DNA of 64,000 bases from an uncultured Bacteroidaceae bacterium (GCA_905233465.1 CAJOEI010000005.1:1-64000), one strand, 5' to 3'. Shown: positions 50,251 through 59,700, counted from the stretch's first letter. Notes: generated by a model not told the origin, from the sequence alone. A program made the numbers and translations.

Positions 50251-50781
50251 TTATATTTTTATCAACGTTGTTATGTCAACGTCATCTGGGAATACAGCTC
50301 TGCCATGTAAACCTTCTATTGTTAGCTCGATGATGAAATTGATGTACGTTTTTTGCGGATTGAACTGTTTCACCAGATTATATGCTGCCAGCATAGAGCC
50401 GCCTGTAGCTAAGAGGTCGTCATGTAGCAGCACAACGTCTTTCTCGTTGATGGCATCAGTATGTATTTCTATGGTGTCCTTACCATATTCTTTCATATAG
50501 CTTTCTTTACGTGTCTCTGCTGGTAGCTTACCGGGTTTGCGTGCCATTACAAAGCCTGCCCCAAGTTTATAAGCCAGTGCAGCACCAACAACGAAGCCAC
50601 GACTCTCAATGCCCACCACCTTTGTAATACCTTTATCTTTGTATAACTCGTAGAGTTCGTTGACCATGATGCGCAGACACTTTGAGTTTTTGTAAAGTGT
50701 GCTTACGTCCTTAAACTGTATTCCGGGTATCGGGAAGTCAGGAACATTGCGTAGATGTTTGAGCAGCGTTGGATTGTTCAT
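50251..50781 (-). CDS. apt: Adenine phosphoribosyltransferase
   Basis: 176 residues. It salvages adenine to AMP using PRPP. The family start RNVPDFPIPGIQFKDVSTLY, KVVGIESRGFVVGAALAY, the GFVMARKPGKLP flap and the PRPP-binding VVLLHDDLLATGGSMLAA are all present. It lies 44 bp upstream of uvrC. The 91-bp gap to mnmG holds a parS-like palindrome. Confidence 0.96.
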   Translation of the reverse strand: MNNPTLLKHLRNVPDFPIPGIQFKDVSTLYKNSKCLRIMVNELYELYKDKGITKVVGIESRGFVVGAALAYKLGAGFVMARKPGKLPAETRKESYMKEYGKDTIEIHTDAINEKDVVLLHDDLLATGGSMLAAYNLVKQFNPQKTYINFIIELTIEGLHGRAVFPDDVDITTLIKI

Positions 50782-50816
50782 TTTTGTAACTCTTTTATTT
50801 TTAGATAATTTTTATT

Positions 50817-50832
50817 GGTTTCACGTGAAACG
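50817..50832. promoter_or_regulatory. parS-like ParB-binding palindrome
   Basis: GTTTCACGTGAAAC (50818-50831) is a perfect 14-bp palindrome. The 16-mer 50817-50832 matches the widely conserved parS sequence TGTTTCACGTGAAACA at 14 positions, failing only at the outermost pair. It lies beside mnmG (gidA), a frequent origin-proximal neighbour of parAB. Confidence 0.65.
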
Positions 50833-50872
50833 ATGTTAGATTTGTGTTGGACGTCCTTGAAATCGGCTTAAT

Positions 50873-52780
50873 TTATCGTCCTAACAATACTAATAGTACA
50901 TTTATATCAGATGGTGATACTCCGGGTATACGTGATGCTTGTGCTAACGTCTCGGGGTCGTGAGAAGTGAGTTTTTGCCTGCCTTCTGTGGATATTGACT
51001 GTAAGGTGCTGTAGTCAAAGTGTCCTCTTATGTGTATGTCTTCCAGCCGATGCATTTTCTCGGCCTGTTCCATCTCACGTTGGATATAGCCTTTGTATTT
51101 AATCTCTATTTCTGCTTCTTCGATAATTTCGTTGCGCCTGTCTGTTATGTTGTCTATCATTTCTTGCAGTTGTGGCACGACAGGTGCGAGGTCGGTGATG
51201 GTGAGTTGGGGTCGCCCAAGCAGCTCTATCAGTTTGCAGCCTCGTGTGAGTGGTGCTGTTCCAGCCTGCTCCATGATGCTGTTTACTGTATTCATCTTCA
51301 CAGAGCATTCGTCGGCCAACTGTATGATGCGTTGTACTGTTTCGTGCTTCTCAATATAGTGTTGGTATCTTTGGCTGCTGGCCAACCCAATGTTGTGGCC
51401 AATTTCCGTGAGGCGTGCGTCTGCATTGTCTTGTCTGAGCAGAATGCGGTATTCAGCTCTGGATGTGAACATGCGGTAGGGTTCGTCCACACCCTTGCAC
51501 ACGAGGTCATCGATAAGAACACCGATGTAAGCTTGATCACGTCTGAGCACAAGTGGTTGTTGTCCTGTACAGCTGCGAGCAGCGTTGATACCTGCTATCA
51601 GCCCTTGTCCGGCAGCTTCCTCATAGCCAGTTGTACCGTTGACCTGACCAGCAAGATATAGGCCTTTGATGACCCTCGATTCCAATGAATGTCGAAGTTG
51701 TGTTGGGTCGAAGAAGTCGTATTCAATGGCATAACCTGGTCGATATATCTCCAGATTGCGGAACGCTGGAATCATGCGTAGCGCTTGTATCTGTGACTCG
51801 ATGGGCAGCGAGGACGAGAAGCCATTGAGGTAGTATTCGTTGGTGTTCGTTCCTTCGGGTTCCAGGAATAGTTGATGCTGGTCGCGGTCTGGAAATGTTA
51901 CGAGCTTGGTCTCTATGCTTGGGCAGTAGCGTGGTCCTATGCTCTGTATCTGTCCGTTGTATAGTGGTGATTCTGGCAGCGCCTCCCTGAGCCTGCGATG
52001 TACATCTTCGTTGGTGTATGTGATGTAGCAGGGCAGCTGAGGAATGCTGTTTCCTAAAGTGAAATTGGAGCCCATGAAGGAAAAAGTTCTCCCTTCGCTG
52101 TCGCCAGGCTGTTCGGTCATCAGTGAGAAGTCTACTGAGCGTGCATCTATGCGTACTGGCGTGCCGGTCTTCATCCTTCCCACTCGTATGCCATGGGCTG
52201 TGATGCTCTCTGTCAGCATCAGTGATGGTGGCTCGGCACATCTGCCTCCAGCAATCTTCACACGGCCGACATGCATGAGCCCATTGAGGAACGTGCCGGC
52301 GGTTAGGATCACAGCTTTGGCATGGAAGGTCATACCTAACGCCGTTTCTACACCTGTTATGGTGGCCTTTGACGTGTCTTGGGCAGAACATTTGTCCACG
52401 ACAATCCTAATCACCTGATCCTGCCATATATGGAGATTGTGAGTGTTTTCTATCACGTTTCGCCAAGCCCAGATGAATTTGGCTCTATCGCACTGCGCCC
52501 TTGGGCTCCACATTGCCGGACCCTTGGAGCGGTTGAGCATCCTAAACTGTATGGATGTGCTGTCAGTTACTATCCCCATCATGCCACCCAGTGCATCTAT
52601 CTCCCTGACAATCTGTCCTTTAGCAATGCCTCCAACGGCGGGGTTGCACGACATCTGAGCAATTTTATTCATATCCATAGTGATGAGCAATGTGTTCGCC
52701 CCTATGGTGGCAGCAGCATGCGCAGCCTCGCATCCAGCGTGTCCGGCTCCAATGACTATGACATCATATTGTGTGTTCAT
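50873..52780 (-). CDS. mnmG: tRNA uridine-5-carboxymethylaminomethyl modification enzyme MnmG
   Basis: 635 residues. An FAD enzyme that with MnmE modifies U34 of several tRNAs. The dinucleotide-binding VIVIGAGHAGCEAAHAA is at the N-terminus. GidA signatures include MSCNPAVGGIAKGQIVREID (as MSCNPAVGGIAKG plus QIVREID), LTAGTFLNGLMHVG and GLYLAGQVNGTTGYEEAAG, and the C-terminal helical domain ends SRIPGVSPSDINVLLV. A -7 element (TAACTTTG, 52788-52795) directly precedes the ATG. Confidence 0.97.
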   Translation of the reverse strand: MNTQYDVIVIGAGHAGCEAAHAAATIGANTLLITMDMNKIAQMSCNPAVGGIAKGQIVREIDALGGMMGIVTDSTSIQFRMLNRSKGPAMWSPRAQCDRAKFIWAWRNVIENTHNLHIWQDQVIRIVVDKCSAQDTSKATITGVETALGMTFHAKAVILTAGTFLNGLMHVGRVKIAGGRCAEPPSLMLTESITAHGIRVGRMKTGTPVRIDARSVDFSLMTEQPGDSEGRTFSFMGSNFTLGNSIPQLPCYITYTNEDVHRRLREALPESPLYNGQIQSIGPRYCPSIETKLVTFPDRDQHQLFLEPEGTNTNEYYLNGFSSSLPIESQIQALRMIPAFRNLEIYRPGYAIEYDFFDPTQLRHSLESRVIKGLYLAGQVNGTTGYEEAAGQGLIAGINAARSCTGQQPLVLRRDQAYIGVLIDDLVCKGVDEPYRMFTSRAEYRILLRQDNADARLTEIGHNIGLASSQRYQHYIEKHETVQRIIQLADECSVKMNTVNSIMEQAGTAPLTRGCKLIELLGRPQLTITDLAPVVPQLQEMIDNITDRRNEIIEEAEIEIKYKGYIQREMEQAEKMHRLEDIHIRGHFDYSTLQSISTEGRQKLTSHDPETLAQASRIPGVSPSDINVLLVLLGR

Positions 52781-52787
52781 TTGGCCG

Positions 52788-52795
52788 CAAAGTTA
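52788..52795 (-). promoter_or_regulatory. -7 element of mnmG
   Basis: TAACTTTG on the minus strand, 7 nt before the ATG. The leader would be almost absent. No clear -33 TTG is found 20 nt upstream. Confidence 0.5.
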
Positions 52796-52869
52796 TGAAA
52801 ACCTTGTAAAAAGAGTATAGCATGTTGTTTTTTTTGTTCTCTCCTTATTTTTTATTAACAAAGTTGCTG

Positions 52870-52877
52870 TATCTTTG
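52870..52877 (+). promoter_or_regulatory. -7 element of comF
   Basis: TATCTTTG, 26 nt before the comF ATG at 52904. A -33 motif is not evident. Confidence 0.5.
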
Positions 52878-52903
52878 CGACATCTATCGGTTAGTTTTTG
52901 GCC

Positions 52904-53614
52904 ATGTATTTGTCTCGTCTTTTACATTCTATAGAAGACTTTGTGTTTCCGCGTGAGTGTTGCGGTTGTGGCTGTGTTCTTGCTGCTGGCGAGCGTTTGT
53001 TGTGTCCGCGTTGCGCTATTATGCTACCTCGCGAACATGTTCGTGACTGGTGGAGTAATTCTCGCATACGTCCTTATTGGGACAATCGACAGTTGCTGCG
53101 TATCGGTGCCTTCGCCATATACCATCGCGACAATATTGCTGCTCAGATGGTGCACAGTCTTAAGTTCAGGCAGCGATGGCAATTAGGTGTGGTCATGGGA
53201 CGCATGGCGGGTCGTGAACTGCGTTCCACGGGCCTATTTGACGATGTGGAGATGCTATTACCCATCCCAATAGCACTATCTCGGCGATGGTCACGTGGCT
53301 ATAATCAGTCGGAATTCATCGCTGAGGGGTTGTCTGCTGAAACAGGGGTGCCAGTACGCCGAGACCTTATCTATCGTCGTCGTCACAGGGAGTCGCAGAC
53401 GCATTTCTCCATTTTGGAGCGACAACAGGTGCCAACAGATTTATTTGCACTTCGCCCAGGGGCTGCTGAAGTTTTGCGTGGTCATTGTGTGATGCTCGTC
53501 GATGATGTCATCACCACGGGGGCAACGATGTTCTCAGCCATAACCACGCTCTGTGATGTACCAGATGTGCGGATTGTGGCTTTTGGCTGGTCGTGGACGG
53601 GCATGAAGAGATAA
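52904..53614 (+). CDS. comF: ComF-family phosphoribosyltransferase-like protein
   Basis: 236 residues. An N-terminal zinc-ribbon-like cluster (Cys19/20, Cys22/24, Cys34, Cys37) is followed by a type I phosphoribosyltransferase fold ending with the PRPP-loop motif VMLVDDVITTGATM. The central ALSRRWSRGYNQSEFIAEGL is diagnostic of ComF, which is needed for natural transformation in several species. The ATG at 52904 is preferred to an in-frame TTG two codons earlier. comM in this genome is broken, so competence may be impaired. Confidence 0.9.
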   Translation: MYLSRLLHSIEDFVFPRECCGCGCVLAAGERLLCPRCAIMLPREHVRDWWSNSRIRPYWDNRQLLRIGAFAIYHRDNIAAQMVHSLKFRQRWQLGVVMGRMAGRELRSTGLFDDVEMLLPIPIALSRRWSRGYNQSEFIAEGLSAETGVPVRRDLIYRRRHRESQTHFSILERQQVPTDLFALRPGAAEVLRGHCVMLVDDVITTGATMFSAITTLCDVPDVRIVAFGWSWTGMKR

Positions 53615-53624
53615 CAGAAACGGA

Positions 53625-53652
53625 AAGCCGCACAGTTTAAACTGCGCGGCTT
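53625..53652. terminator. Bidirectional terminator between comF and the M20 gene
   Basis: AAGCCGC-A-CAGTTT (53625-53638) pairs with AAACTG-C-GCGGCTT (53639-53652) with one mismatch. It overlaps the last codons of the M20 gene and serves convergent transcripts. Confidence 0.75.
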
Positions 53653-54686
53653 AGGTCACATCCGTCAAGCATTGTAATGTAGTCTGTGATAGCCAAGTTT
53701 ATTTCTGAGATACGAATGAATTCGTCAGCTGTATGGCTTCGTTGACTTTGCCCGGGTCCCATCTTGAGTGATGGGAATGGCATGAGTGCTTGATCTGATA
53801 GTGTTGGGCTGCCGAATGGGGTTCGCCCGAGTGCGATGGCTCGCTGTACGAGTGGATGTGTTTGTGGTATGGATGATGAGTTCAAATGCGTAGACCTTGG
53901 TTTGAGGTCAGCGTTGATGTGTTGGCGTATGATGTCAATGATTTCGGTGTTGGTATAGCATTCGTTGGTACGGACGTCTATGGTGTAGTGGCATATGTCA
54001 GGAATGACGTTATGCTGTGTTCCGGCGTTGATGATTGTGACAGTTGTGCGTACGTCTCCGAGGAGTGTGCTGTGGCGCGGAAAGCGATAATTGCGTATCC
54101 AGTTGATGTCTTCCATGGCGTGATAGATGGCATTATCGCCTTCATCCCGTGCAGCGTGACCTGCACGTCCGTGAGTTGTGCAGTCTATGACGATGAGGCC
54201 TTTCTCGGCGATGGCTGGTTGCATGCCAGTGGGTTCACCTACGAGTGCTACGTCGATGTGCGGGAGGAGTGGTAGTACACTTCGTATGCCATTGCTACCG
54301 GATACTTCTTCTTCGGCCGATGCGAGCCAGATGAGGTTGTATGGTTGTGCGTGCGTTGTCAGCTGTCGGAAGACTGCGAGCAGTGCAACGAGTGATGCCC
54401 CGTCGTCATTGGCTCCGAGCCCATAGAGCGTATCCCCTTCAAGCGTTGGCTGGAAGGGGTCACGCTGCCATGTAGTTGCGGGTTTGACGGTGTCGATATG
54501 TGCGTTAAGGAGTAGCGTTGGCCGGTCTGGTTGGTAGTTAGGGGCGATGGTCCAGATGTTGTTGTTATGCCGGTTATGGCTAATGCCTTGACGTGTGAGC
54601 CATGCTGATAGCATGTCTGCAGCAGCAGCTTCGTTGCGACTGGTACGTGGTGTGGCGATGAGCTGCTGGAGTAATTGTATGTACAC
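53637..54686 (-). CDS. M20-family metallo-deacylase (ArgE/DapE-like)
   Basis: 349 residues. Metal ligands of M20 peptidases are visible: LLNAHIDTVKP, YGLGANDDGASLVALL, WLASAEEEVSGSNG (catalytic Glu pair), ALVGEPTGMQPAIAEKG and the C-terminal HTADEF. It most resembles acetylornithine/N-acyl-amino-acid deacetylases. Bacteroidales need an N-acyl-citrulline or N-acyl-ornithine deacylase for arginine, so this is a candidate; dipeptide substrates are possible. It starts 2 bp after ftsZ and is probably the end of the dcw transcript. Confidence 0.85.
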   Translation of the reverse strand: MYIQLLQQLIATPRTSRNEAAAADMLSAWLTRQGISHNRHNNNIWTIAPNYQPDRPTLLLNAHIDTVKPATTWQRDPFQPTLEGDTLYGLGANDDGASLVALLAVFRQLTTHAQPYNLIWLASAEEEVSGSNGIRSVLPLLPHIDVALVGEPTGMQPAIAEKGLIVIDCTTHGRAGHAARDEGDNAIYHAMEDINWIRNYRFPRHSTLLGDVRTTVTIINAGTQHNVIPDICHYTIDVRTNECYTNTEIIDIIRQHINADLKPRSTHLNSSSIPQTHPLVQRAIALGRTPFGSPTLSDQALMPFPSLKMGPGQSQRSHTADEFIRISEINLAITDYITMLDGCDLSRAV

Positions 54687-54688
54687 AG

Positions 54689-56020
54689 TCAGAATGTGAT
54701 GGTAAATGTGGGTTGTTGTGTATTGTCTGTTTCTTGTTGGGCGTTGGTCTGGTTGTTGTCTCCGGCAGATTTGTTTTTGATGTTGTTGAGCTGTTCTTTC
54801 TTGCGTTCGGCCGTGGGTGTGGATTCTACCATAGAGATGATATCATCGTTGTCAAGGTCGTCAGGGCTGAAGATGTATATGTGGCGTCGTGGTTTCTGTG
54901 GTTTTGCGTTGTCGTTTTCGTAGTATTTGCCTCGTCGTTCGTCTCGGTTTTCCTTTTCTTCCTCGAGTTTGCGCTGCTGTGCTTCGTCTTCATGGTTGCG
55001 ACGTGCCTCGACCTTGTCCATGCCTGGAATGTTCTTGAGTCCGAATCCGGATGCAAGGAGTGTGATCTTGACTTTTGAGCCGAGTGTGTCGTCGGTGCCG
55101 AGTCCCCATTTTGTTTCGAGGTTGTCCTGCTGGAATCGTGACATGAAGTCGTTGACCTCGTTCATCTCTTCCATGGTCAGCTGTTCGTTGTCGCTGCCGC
55201 TGGAGAATGTGATGTAGAAGAGTACTTTCTTGGAGTTGTAGATGTCGTTGTTGTTGAGCAGTGGGCTGTGTAGTGCTTCCTGGAAAGCCTTTGTGACTCG
55301 GTTTTCACCTTCGCCGTAGCCAGTGGACATGATGGCGACGCCTCCGTCCTTAAGTACAGTCTGTACGTCTTTGAAGTCGAGGTTGATGATGCCTCTCATA
55401 GTAATAATCTCAGCGATGCTTTTTGCTGCGATGCTGAGAGTGTCGTCTGCCTTGGCAAATCCGTTGAGTACGGTGAGTTCTGGATAAATCTCGCGTAAGC
55501 GTTCGTTGTTGATGACGAGTAGTGCGTCGACGTGTTTTGCCATTTCCTCGACTCCGTCGAGAGCCTGGTCAATTTTGAGATGTCCCTCGAAGAGGAATGG
55601 TATGGTGACGATACCGACAGTGAGGATGTCCATCTCTCTCGCGCATTGTGCAACGATTGGTGCAGCTCCAGTGCCAGTGCCGCCACCCATGCCAGCTGTG
55701 ATGAATGCCATGCGTGTGCCATCGGTGAAGAGTTGTCGAATGTCTTCAATGCTATCAAGCGCTGCCTGTCGTCCTACGGCGGGTCGGTTGCCAGCACCGA
55801 GTCCCTCGCCCATTTGCAATTTGTTGGGGACTGGTGAGTCGGTGAGTGCCTTGTTATCGGTGTTGCATAGGACGTATGTGACGTCGTGTATGCCTTCGTT
55901 GAACATGTGTGTGACAGCATTGCCTCCTCCTCCGCCGACTCCGACGACTTTGATTATGCTTGGGCTGCTGACTTTGAGGTCAAATTGTATGCCTCCGTTT
56001 TGGCTGATATAGTCTTCCAT
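54689..56020 (-). CDS. ftsZ: Cell division protein FtsZ
   Basis: 443 residues. The tubulin-like GTPase that forms the division ring. The nucleotide-binding VVGVGGGGGNAVTHM (26-40) and the tubulin signature GGGTGTG (112-118) are intact, as is the T7-loop region near NLDFKDVQ. The C-terminal linker is long, charged and Asn/Gln-rich. The conserved end peptide around IPGMDKVEARR precedes it and a final TFTITF tail replaces the classic C-terminal motif. The 97-bp gap to ftsA contains 8-nt TTTTACGA-type repeats. Confidence 0.97.
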   Translation of the reverse strand: MEDYISQNGGIQFDLKVSSPSIIKVVGVGGGGGNAVTHMFNEGIHDVTYVLCNTDNKALTDSPVPNKLQMGEGLGAGNRPAVGRQAALDSIEDIRQLFTDGTRMAFITAGMGGGTGTGAAPIVAQCAREMDILTVGIVTIPFLFEGHLKIDQALDGVEEMAKHVDALLVINNERLREIYPELTVLNGFAKADDTLSIAAKSIAEIITMRGIINLDFKDVQTVLKDGGVAIMSTGYGEGENRVTKAFQEALHSPLLNNNDIYNSKKVLFYITFSSGSDNEQLTMEEMNEVNDFMSRFQQDNLETKWGLGTDDTLGSKVKITLLASGFGLKNIPGMDKVEARRNHEDEAQQRKLEEEKENRDERRGKYYENDNAKPQKPRRHIYIFSPDDLDNDDIISMVESTPTAERKKEQLNNIKNKSAGDNNQTNAQQETDNTQQPTFTITF

Positions 56021-56117
56021 AAGTTATTTTTACGATTTCACGGATTTTACGATTTTACATTTATGGTGGTTGATGTTTCAGCGGGTGAACTGCCGGACAC
56101 CATACTGTTGGTAGTTG

Positions 56118-57587
56118 TTATTGTGCTTCCACGAGTACTTCGGCTCTTGAGCGTAACCATTTACCGAAGCGTGAGAGGGCATTGGGTTGCTTGGTTTGCT
56201 GTGTGTCGTCGGTGGCGGATGTACCTGCTGATGAACCGCCAGACGCAGTGGTGTCGTCGGGGTCGGATGCCCCGGTGGCGGAACCGCCGGGCACAGTGGT
56301 GGTGGCATCGGGGTCGTTGGTGGTTGTTGTGTGGTTAACGATGCCCTGTCCTATTTGTGTGTTGGGGTCGTTTGTGGATGCCCCGGCGGCAGAAGCGCCG
56401 GTCGTAGTACGCTGGTCGAAGAGTCCAGGTTCGAGTGGTTTGTCACTGGTGCAATGGTCATCTCCTCGTCGTAGCATAGCGATAAGTGTGGCGATGTTGT
56501 TGGATTGTAGGTCTATCTTGAGTGGTGTTGGGAACTCAGTTGGTGACGGCATCTGACGTGTCTTGACTTTGTCAAAGTGGAAGAGCTGGTTGAATGCTGT
56601 CTCGAGGTTGCGTATATTGGCACCTCCTCCAGTGAAGATGATTCCAGAAAGAAGTTTGTCTTCGTAGCTTCTAATCTGTTCCCATACGTTGGCGAGTATT
56701 TCCTGCTGTCGTGCCTCAATGATATTGAGTATGGTTTTGTGTGGTATCTTGCGATTTCCCGTAATATCGATGGTGTCGGCAGGTATGTCTTCCTGTTCGG
56801 TCCATGCAGATCCGAGTGTGCGCTTGAGTTGTTCGGCCTCGTCGATGTCGACGTGTAGGCCTGTGGCAATATCTGTTGTGATATTGTGTGAGCCTAGTGG
56901 AATGACGACGAGGTGTCGGAGTATGTTTTTCTCGTATATGGCAACAGTTGTTGTTTCGGCTCCGAAGTCGACGAGTGCGCATCCGGATCGTTTCTCTGTG
57001 TCAGAGAGTACGTATGCGGCGAGAAGGAGTGGTGAAATGAAATAGTTGGCGACTTCGAGTTGTGCGAGTTGCATGACGTGGTGTATGTTCTCGCGTAGTG
57101 TTCGTCGTGCAATGACGTTTTTGTATTGTCCCTCGATGCGGTCGGCCATGATGCCGACAGGTTCGTTAGTTGGTCTTGATCCGACGTTGTATTCCTGTGG
57201 CAGTGTGTCGAGTATTTCGGCTTCGCCATATCCTTTGGCTCTGTTTTCCATCATGAGGCTGTCAACGATGTCGTCGTTGATGGGTACGTGTGTGTCGAGC
57301 TGTCGTATGACGGTGTTGCCGACGCTGCGCAATGATTGACCTGCGAGTCCGACATAGACACGATTGACATAGACTTTGTGTCGCTCCTCGATGCGTGTTT
57401 TGATAGCAGTGATGGCAGCGACAGTCTTGTCAATGTTGTAGATTGTTCCCTTGCGTATGGCATCTGGAGCTACTTCTTTTTCGTATCCCAGAATCTGTAG
57501 GCTGCCATCGGCACGGCGTTGTCCGATGATGCCTCTGATGGCCGATGAGGCGAGCTCAATGGCGACGATGTTTTTTTCTACTCCCAT
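56118..57587 (-). CDS. ftsA: Cell division protein FtsA with long low-complexity linker
   Basis: 489 residues from ATG 57587 (an in-frame TTG three codons upstream is less likely). An actin-like ATPase that tethers FtsZ to the membrane. ATPase motifs are IVAIELASSAIRGIIGQ, SGCALVDFGAETTTVAIYEK and GIIFTGGGANIRNLE. From about residue 390 to 465 the chain is a Thr/Ser/Gly/Asp/Pro-rich low-complexity linker, which leads to the C-terminal amphipathic helix SRFGKWLRSRAEVLVEAQ used for membrane binding. The linker is longer than in typical FtsA. Overlaps ftsQ by 10 nt. Confidence 0.94.
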   Translation of the reverse strand: MGVEKNIVAIELASSAIRGIIGQRRADGSLQILGYEKEVAPDAIRKGTIYNIDKTVAAITAIKTRIEERHKVYVNRVYVGLAGQSLRSVGNTVIRQLDTHVPINDDIVDSLMMENRAKGYGEAEILDTLPQEYNVGSRPTNEPVGIMADRIEGQYKNVIARRTLRENIHHVMQLAQLEVANYFISPLLLAAYVLSDTEKRSGCALVDFGAETTTVAIYEKNILRHLVVIPLGSHNITTDIATGLHVDIDEAEQLKRTLGSAWTEQEDIPADTIDITGNRKIPHKTILNIIEARQQEILANVWEQIRSYEDKLLSGIIFTGGGANIRNLETAFNQLFHFDKVKTRQMPSPTEFPTPLKIDLQSNNIATLIAMLRRGDDHCTSDKPLEPGLFDQRTTTGASAAGASTNDPNTQIGQGIVNHTTTTNDPDATTTVPGGSATGASDPDDTTASGGSSAGTSATDDTQQTKQPNALSRFGKWLRSRAEVLVEAQ

Positions 57588-58300
57588 TTTGTGCAAACTA
57601 TTTGGTTATTGAATTTCAGATTTATTGTTTTGTATTTGTTCCATCCGACTTTGTTGAGTCCTTGTTCATAGAAGATTCGCAGTCGTGTGAACTTGGACTG
57701 TAGTTGGGATGTATCTCCTAGAATGATGATGTGTTGTCCGCGATGTGGTGTGAGGTGTATTTCCCCATTGGTTGTGACATGTATTTCTTCTATCTCGTCT
57801 TTCCAGAAAGGGTCTTGGTAGAGTAAAAGCCCGAGTGGTGTGTATAGTTTTCCGGCTGTTGCAGGCTGTACGTTGCCCGTGAGTGTTATGAGGTTGGCAG
57901 TGTGTTTGCCTCTTGGTATGATGTCGCCTTGGTTGTCGATGTAGAAGTCCTGTCTTGCAGAGTTGAGCACGTGTAGTATGGGTCGTCGGGGTGTGATGCG
58001 TATGGCAATATGTGCGTCTGCAGTCTGGTAGCACAATGCGTGGTCGATATATGGGCTGGCCACGAGGCATGATTCGAGTTTGGCGAGGCTGATGGTGCTG
58101 AGTGGTTGTCCCTCTGGGAAGATGTTTTCGCGGACGAAAAGAGTTCTGATGTCATCGTTATGAAGGAATGCTGTGTCGTCTATGCAGATGTCGAGTCCTT
58201 GGCACATCTTTGGTGCAGCAGTGCGATTGAACGTCGTCATTGCAAAGATGAGATATGCCGCCATGGCGATGAGTGCGAGAATCTTTATGGTAGTCTTCAT
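57578..58300 (-). CDS. ftsQ: Cell division protein FtsQ
   Basis: 240 residues. A bitopic membrane protein with one helix near the N-terminus (KILALIAMAAYLIFAMTTF) and a periplasmic POTRA/beta domain (DICIDDTAFLHNDDIRTLF, then LESCLVASPYIDHALCYQT). It links the divisome to peptidoglycan synthesis. The fold is typical although sequence conservation is low; position between murC and ftsA confirms it. Overlaps murC by 4 nt. Confidence 0.92.
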   Translation of the reverse strand: MKTTIKILALIAMAAYLIFAMTTFNRTAAPKMCQGLDICIDDTAFLHNDDIRTLFVRENIFPEGQPLSTISLAKLESCLVASPYIDHALCYQTADAHIAIRITPRRPILHVLNSARQDFYIDNQGDIIPRGKHTANLITLTGNVQPATAGKLYTPLGLLLYQDPFWKDEIEEIHVTTNGEIHLTPHRGQHIIILGDTSQLQSKFTRLRIFYEQGLNKVGWNKYKTINLKFNNQIVCTKWE

Positions 58301-59700
58301 TGTGGAAGTTTTTGTTTGACTATCTCTGCGATGTCGTTAGCGTAGTCATCGAGGTCTCCGGCACCGAGTGTGATGAGTACATCGTAGTCGAGGTGTCGGA
58401 CTATATCGAGGACGTCGGCCTTGTTGATGAGTCGTCTGGGTACTGATGTTGGCAGGCTGTCGAGTATGAGTTGGCTGTCGACTCCGGGGATGGGCAGCTC
58501 TCGCGCGGGGTAGATTTCAGTGAGGATAACTTCGTCAAGCCCTGATAGTGCATCAGCGAATTGGCGATAAAAATCGCGTGTGCGTGTGTAGAGATGTGGT
58601 TGGAATATGGCGACAATGCGTTTGTTGGGATAGACTTGGCGTATGCTGTTGACGCACTGGCGTATCTCTTCGGGGTGGTGAGCATAGTCGCTGAGGTATG
58701 CAAGTTGCGGTGTGTGTACGTGGAAGTCGAATCGTCGGTCTACGCCACGGAATGATTCCATTGCGGATCGAATTTCATCGGGTGCAGCTCCAGCGAGCTG
58801 TGCAAGAGCCATGGCAGCTATGCCGTTTTCGATGTTGATGCCTACTGGTACTCCGAGTTGGATGTCTGTGATGTTGCCAAGTGGAGAGGTGAGGTCGAAT
58901 CTTATGTTGCCATCCCCGATGCGGATGTTTGTGGCGTGGAAGTCTCCATCGTCGCGTGCATAGGTATATGTAGTGACAGAGTGTGGTGTGCGTGGTGTGA
59001 ACTGGAGCCCTTTGTGGAGAATGAGGAATCCGTTAGGTTTGATGAGGCTGGTGTAGTGGCTAAAGCTCTCAAGATATGCCTGTGGTGTGCCATAGATGTC
59101 GAGGTGGTCGGGATCTGTGGCAGTTATGACAGTTGCCCATGGAGTGAGATGGTGGAAAGAACGGTCGAACTCATCAGCTTCGATGACGACGTATTGGCTA
59201 TCTGGTGCGAGGAGATAGTTAGTGCCATAGTTTTTGGTTATTCCTCCAAGAAAAGCGTTGCAGTGTAGGTGGCTCTGATGCAGTATGTGTGCTGTCATGC
59301 TGGAAGTTGTTGTCTTGCCGTGTGTGCCGGCGACACAAAGTCCTCGCAAGTCTTTGGTGAGTTGTCCTAGGACCTGTGCTCGTTTTTGCATCTGGAAGCC
59401 GTTTTGCTGGAAGTAACGCATTTCGGCATGGTCTGCTGGTATGGCAGGTGTGTAGACCACGAGTGTGGTCTGAGGCTGGCAGCATTGCTGCGGGATGAGA
59501 GCGGGGCTGTCGGTGTAGTGTATGTCAGCGCCTTCTGCCTCGAGCTCTGTGGTGAGTGGCGTTGCGACGCGGTCGTATCCGGCGACGAAAAGTCCGCGTT
59601 GAAGATAGAATCGTGCTATGGCACTCATGCCGATGCCGCCAATGCCGATGAAGTATACTGATGTTATTTCACAATTCATAATTTGCAATTCATAATTCAT
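58297..59700 (-). CDS. murC: UDP-N-acetylmuramate-L-alanine ligase
   Basis: 467 residues. It adds L-alanine to UDP-MurNAc. The Rossmann motif YFIGIGGIGMSAIAR and the ATP loop GTHGKTTT (125-132) are clear, along with VVIEADEFDRSFHHL and the C-terminal IFQPHLYTRTRDF. The first residues (MNYELQIMNC) come from a 7-nt repeat array (59673-59714) that also carries the murG stop. The alternative Met at residue 8 is likewise within the array. Confidence 0.96.
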   Translation of the reverse strand: MNYELQIMNCEITSVYFIGIGGIGMSAIARFYLQRGLFVAGYDRVATPLTTELEAEGADIHYTDSPALIPQQCCQPQTTLVVYTPAIPADHAEMRYFQQNGFQMQKRAQVLGQLTKDLRGLCVAGTHGKTTTSSMTAHILHQSHLHCNAFLGGITKNYGTNYLLAPDSQYVVIEADEFDRSFHHLTPWATVITATDPDHLDIYGTPQAYLESFSHYTSLIKPNGFLILHKGLQFTPRTPHSVTTYTYARDDGDFHATNIRIGDGNIRFDLTSPLGNITDIQLGVPVGINIENGIAAMALAQLAGAAPDEIRSAMESFRGVDRRFDFHVHTPQLAYLSDYAHHPEEIRQCVNSIRQVYPNKRIVAIFQPHLYTRTRDFYRQFADALSGLDEVILTEIYPARELPIPGVDSQLILDSLPTSVPRRLINKADVLDIVRHLDYDVLITLGAGDLDDYANDIAEIVKQKLPQ

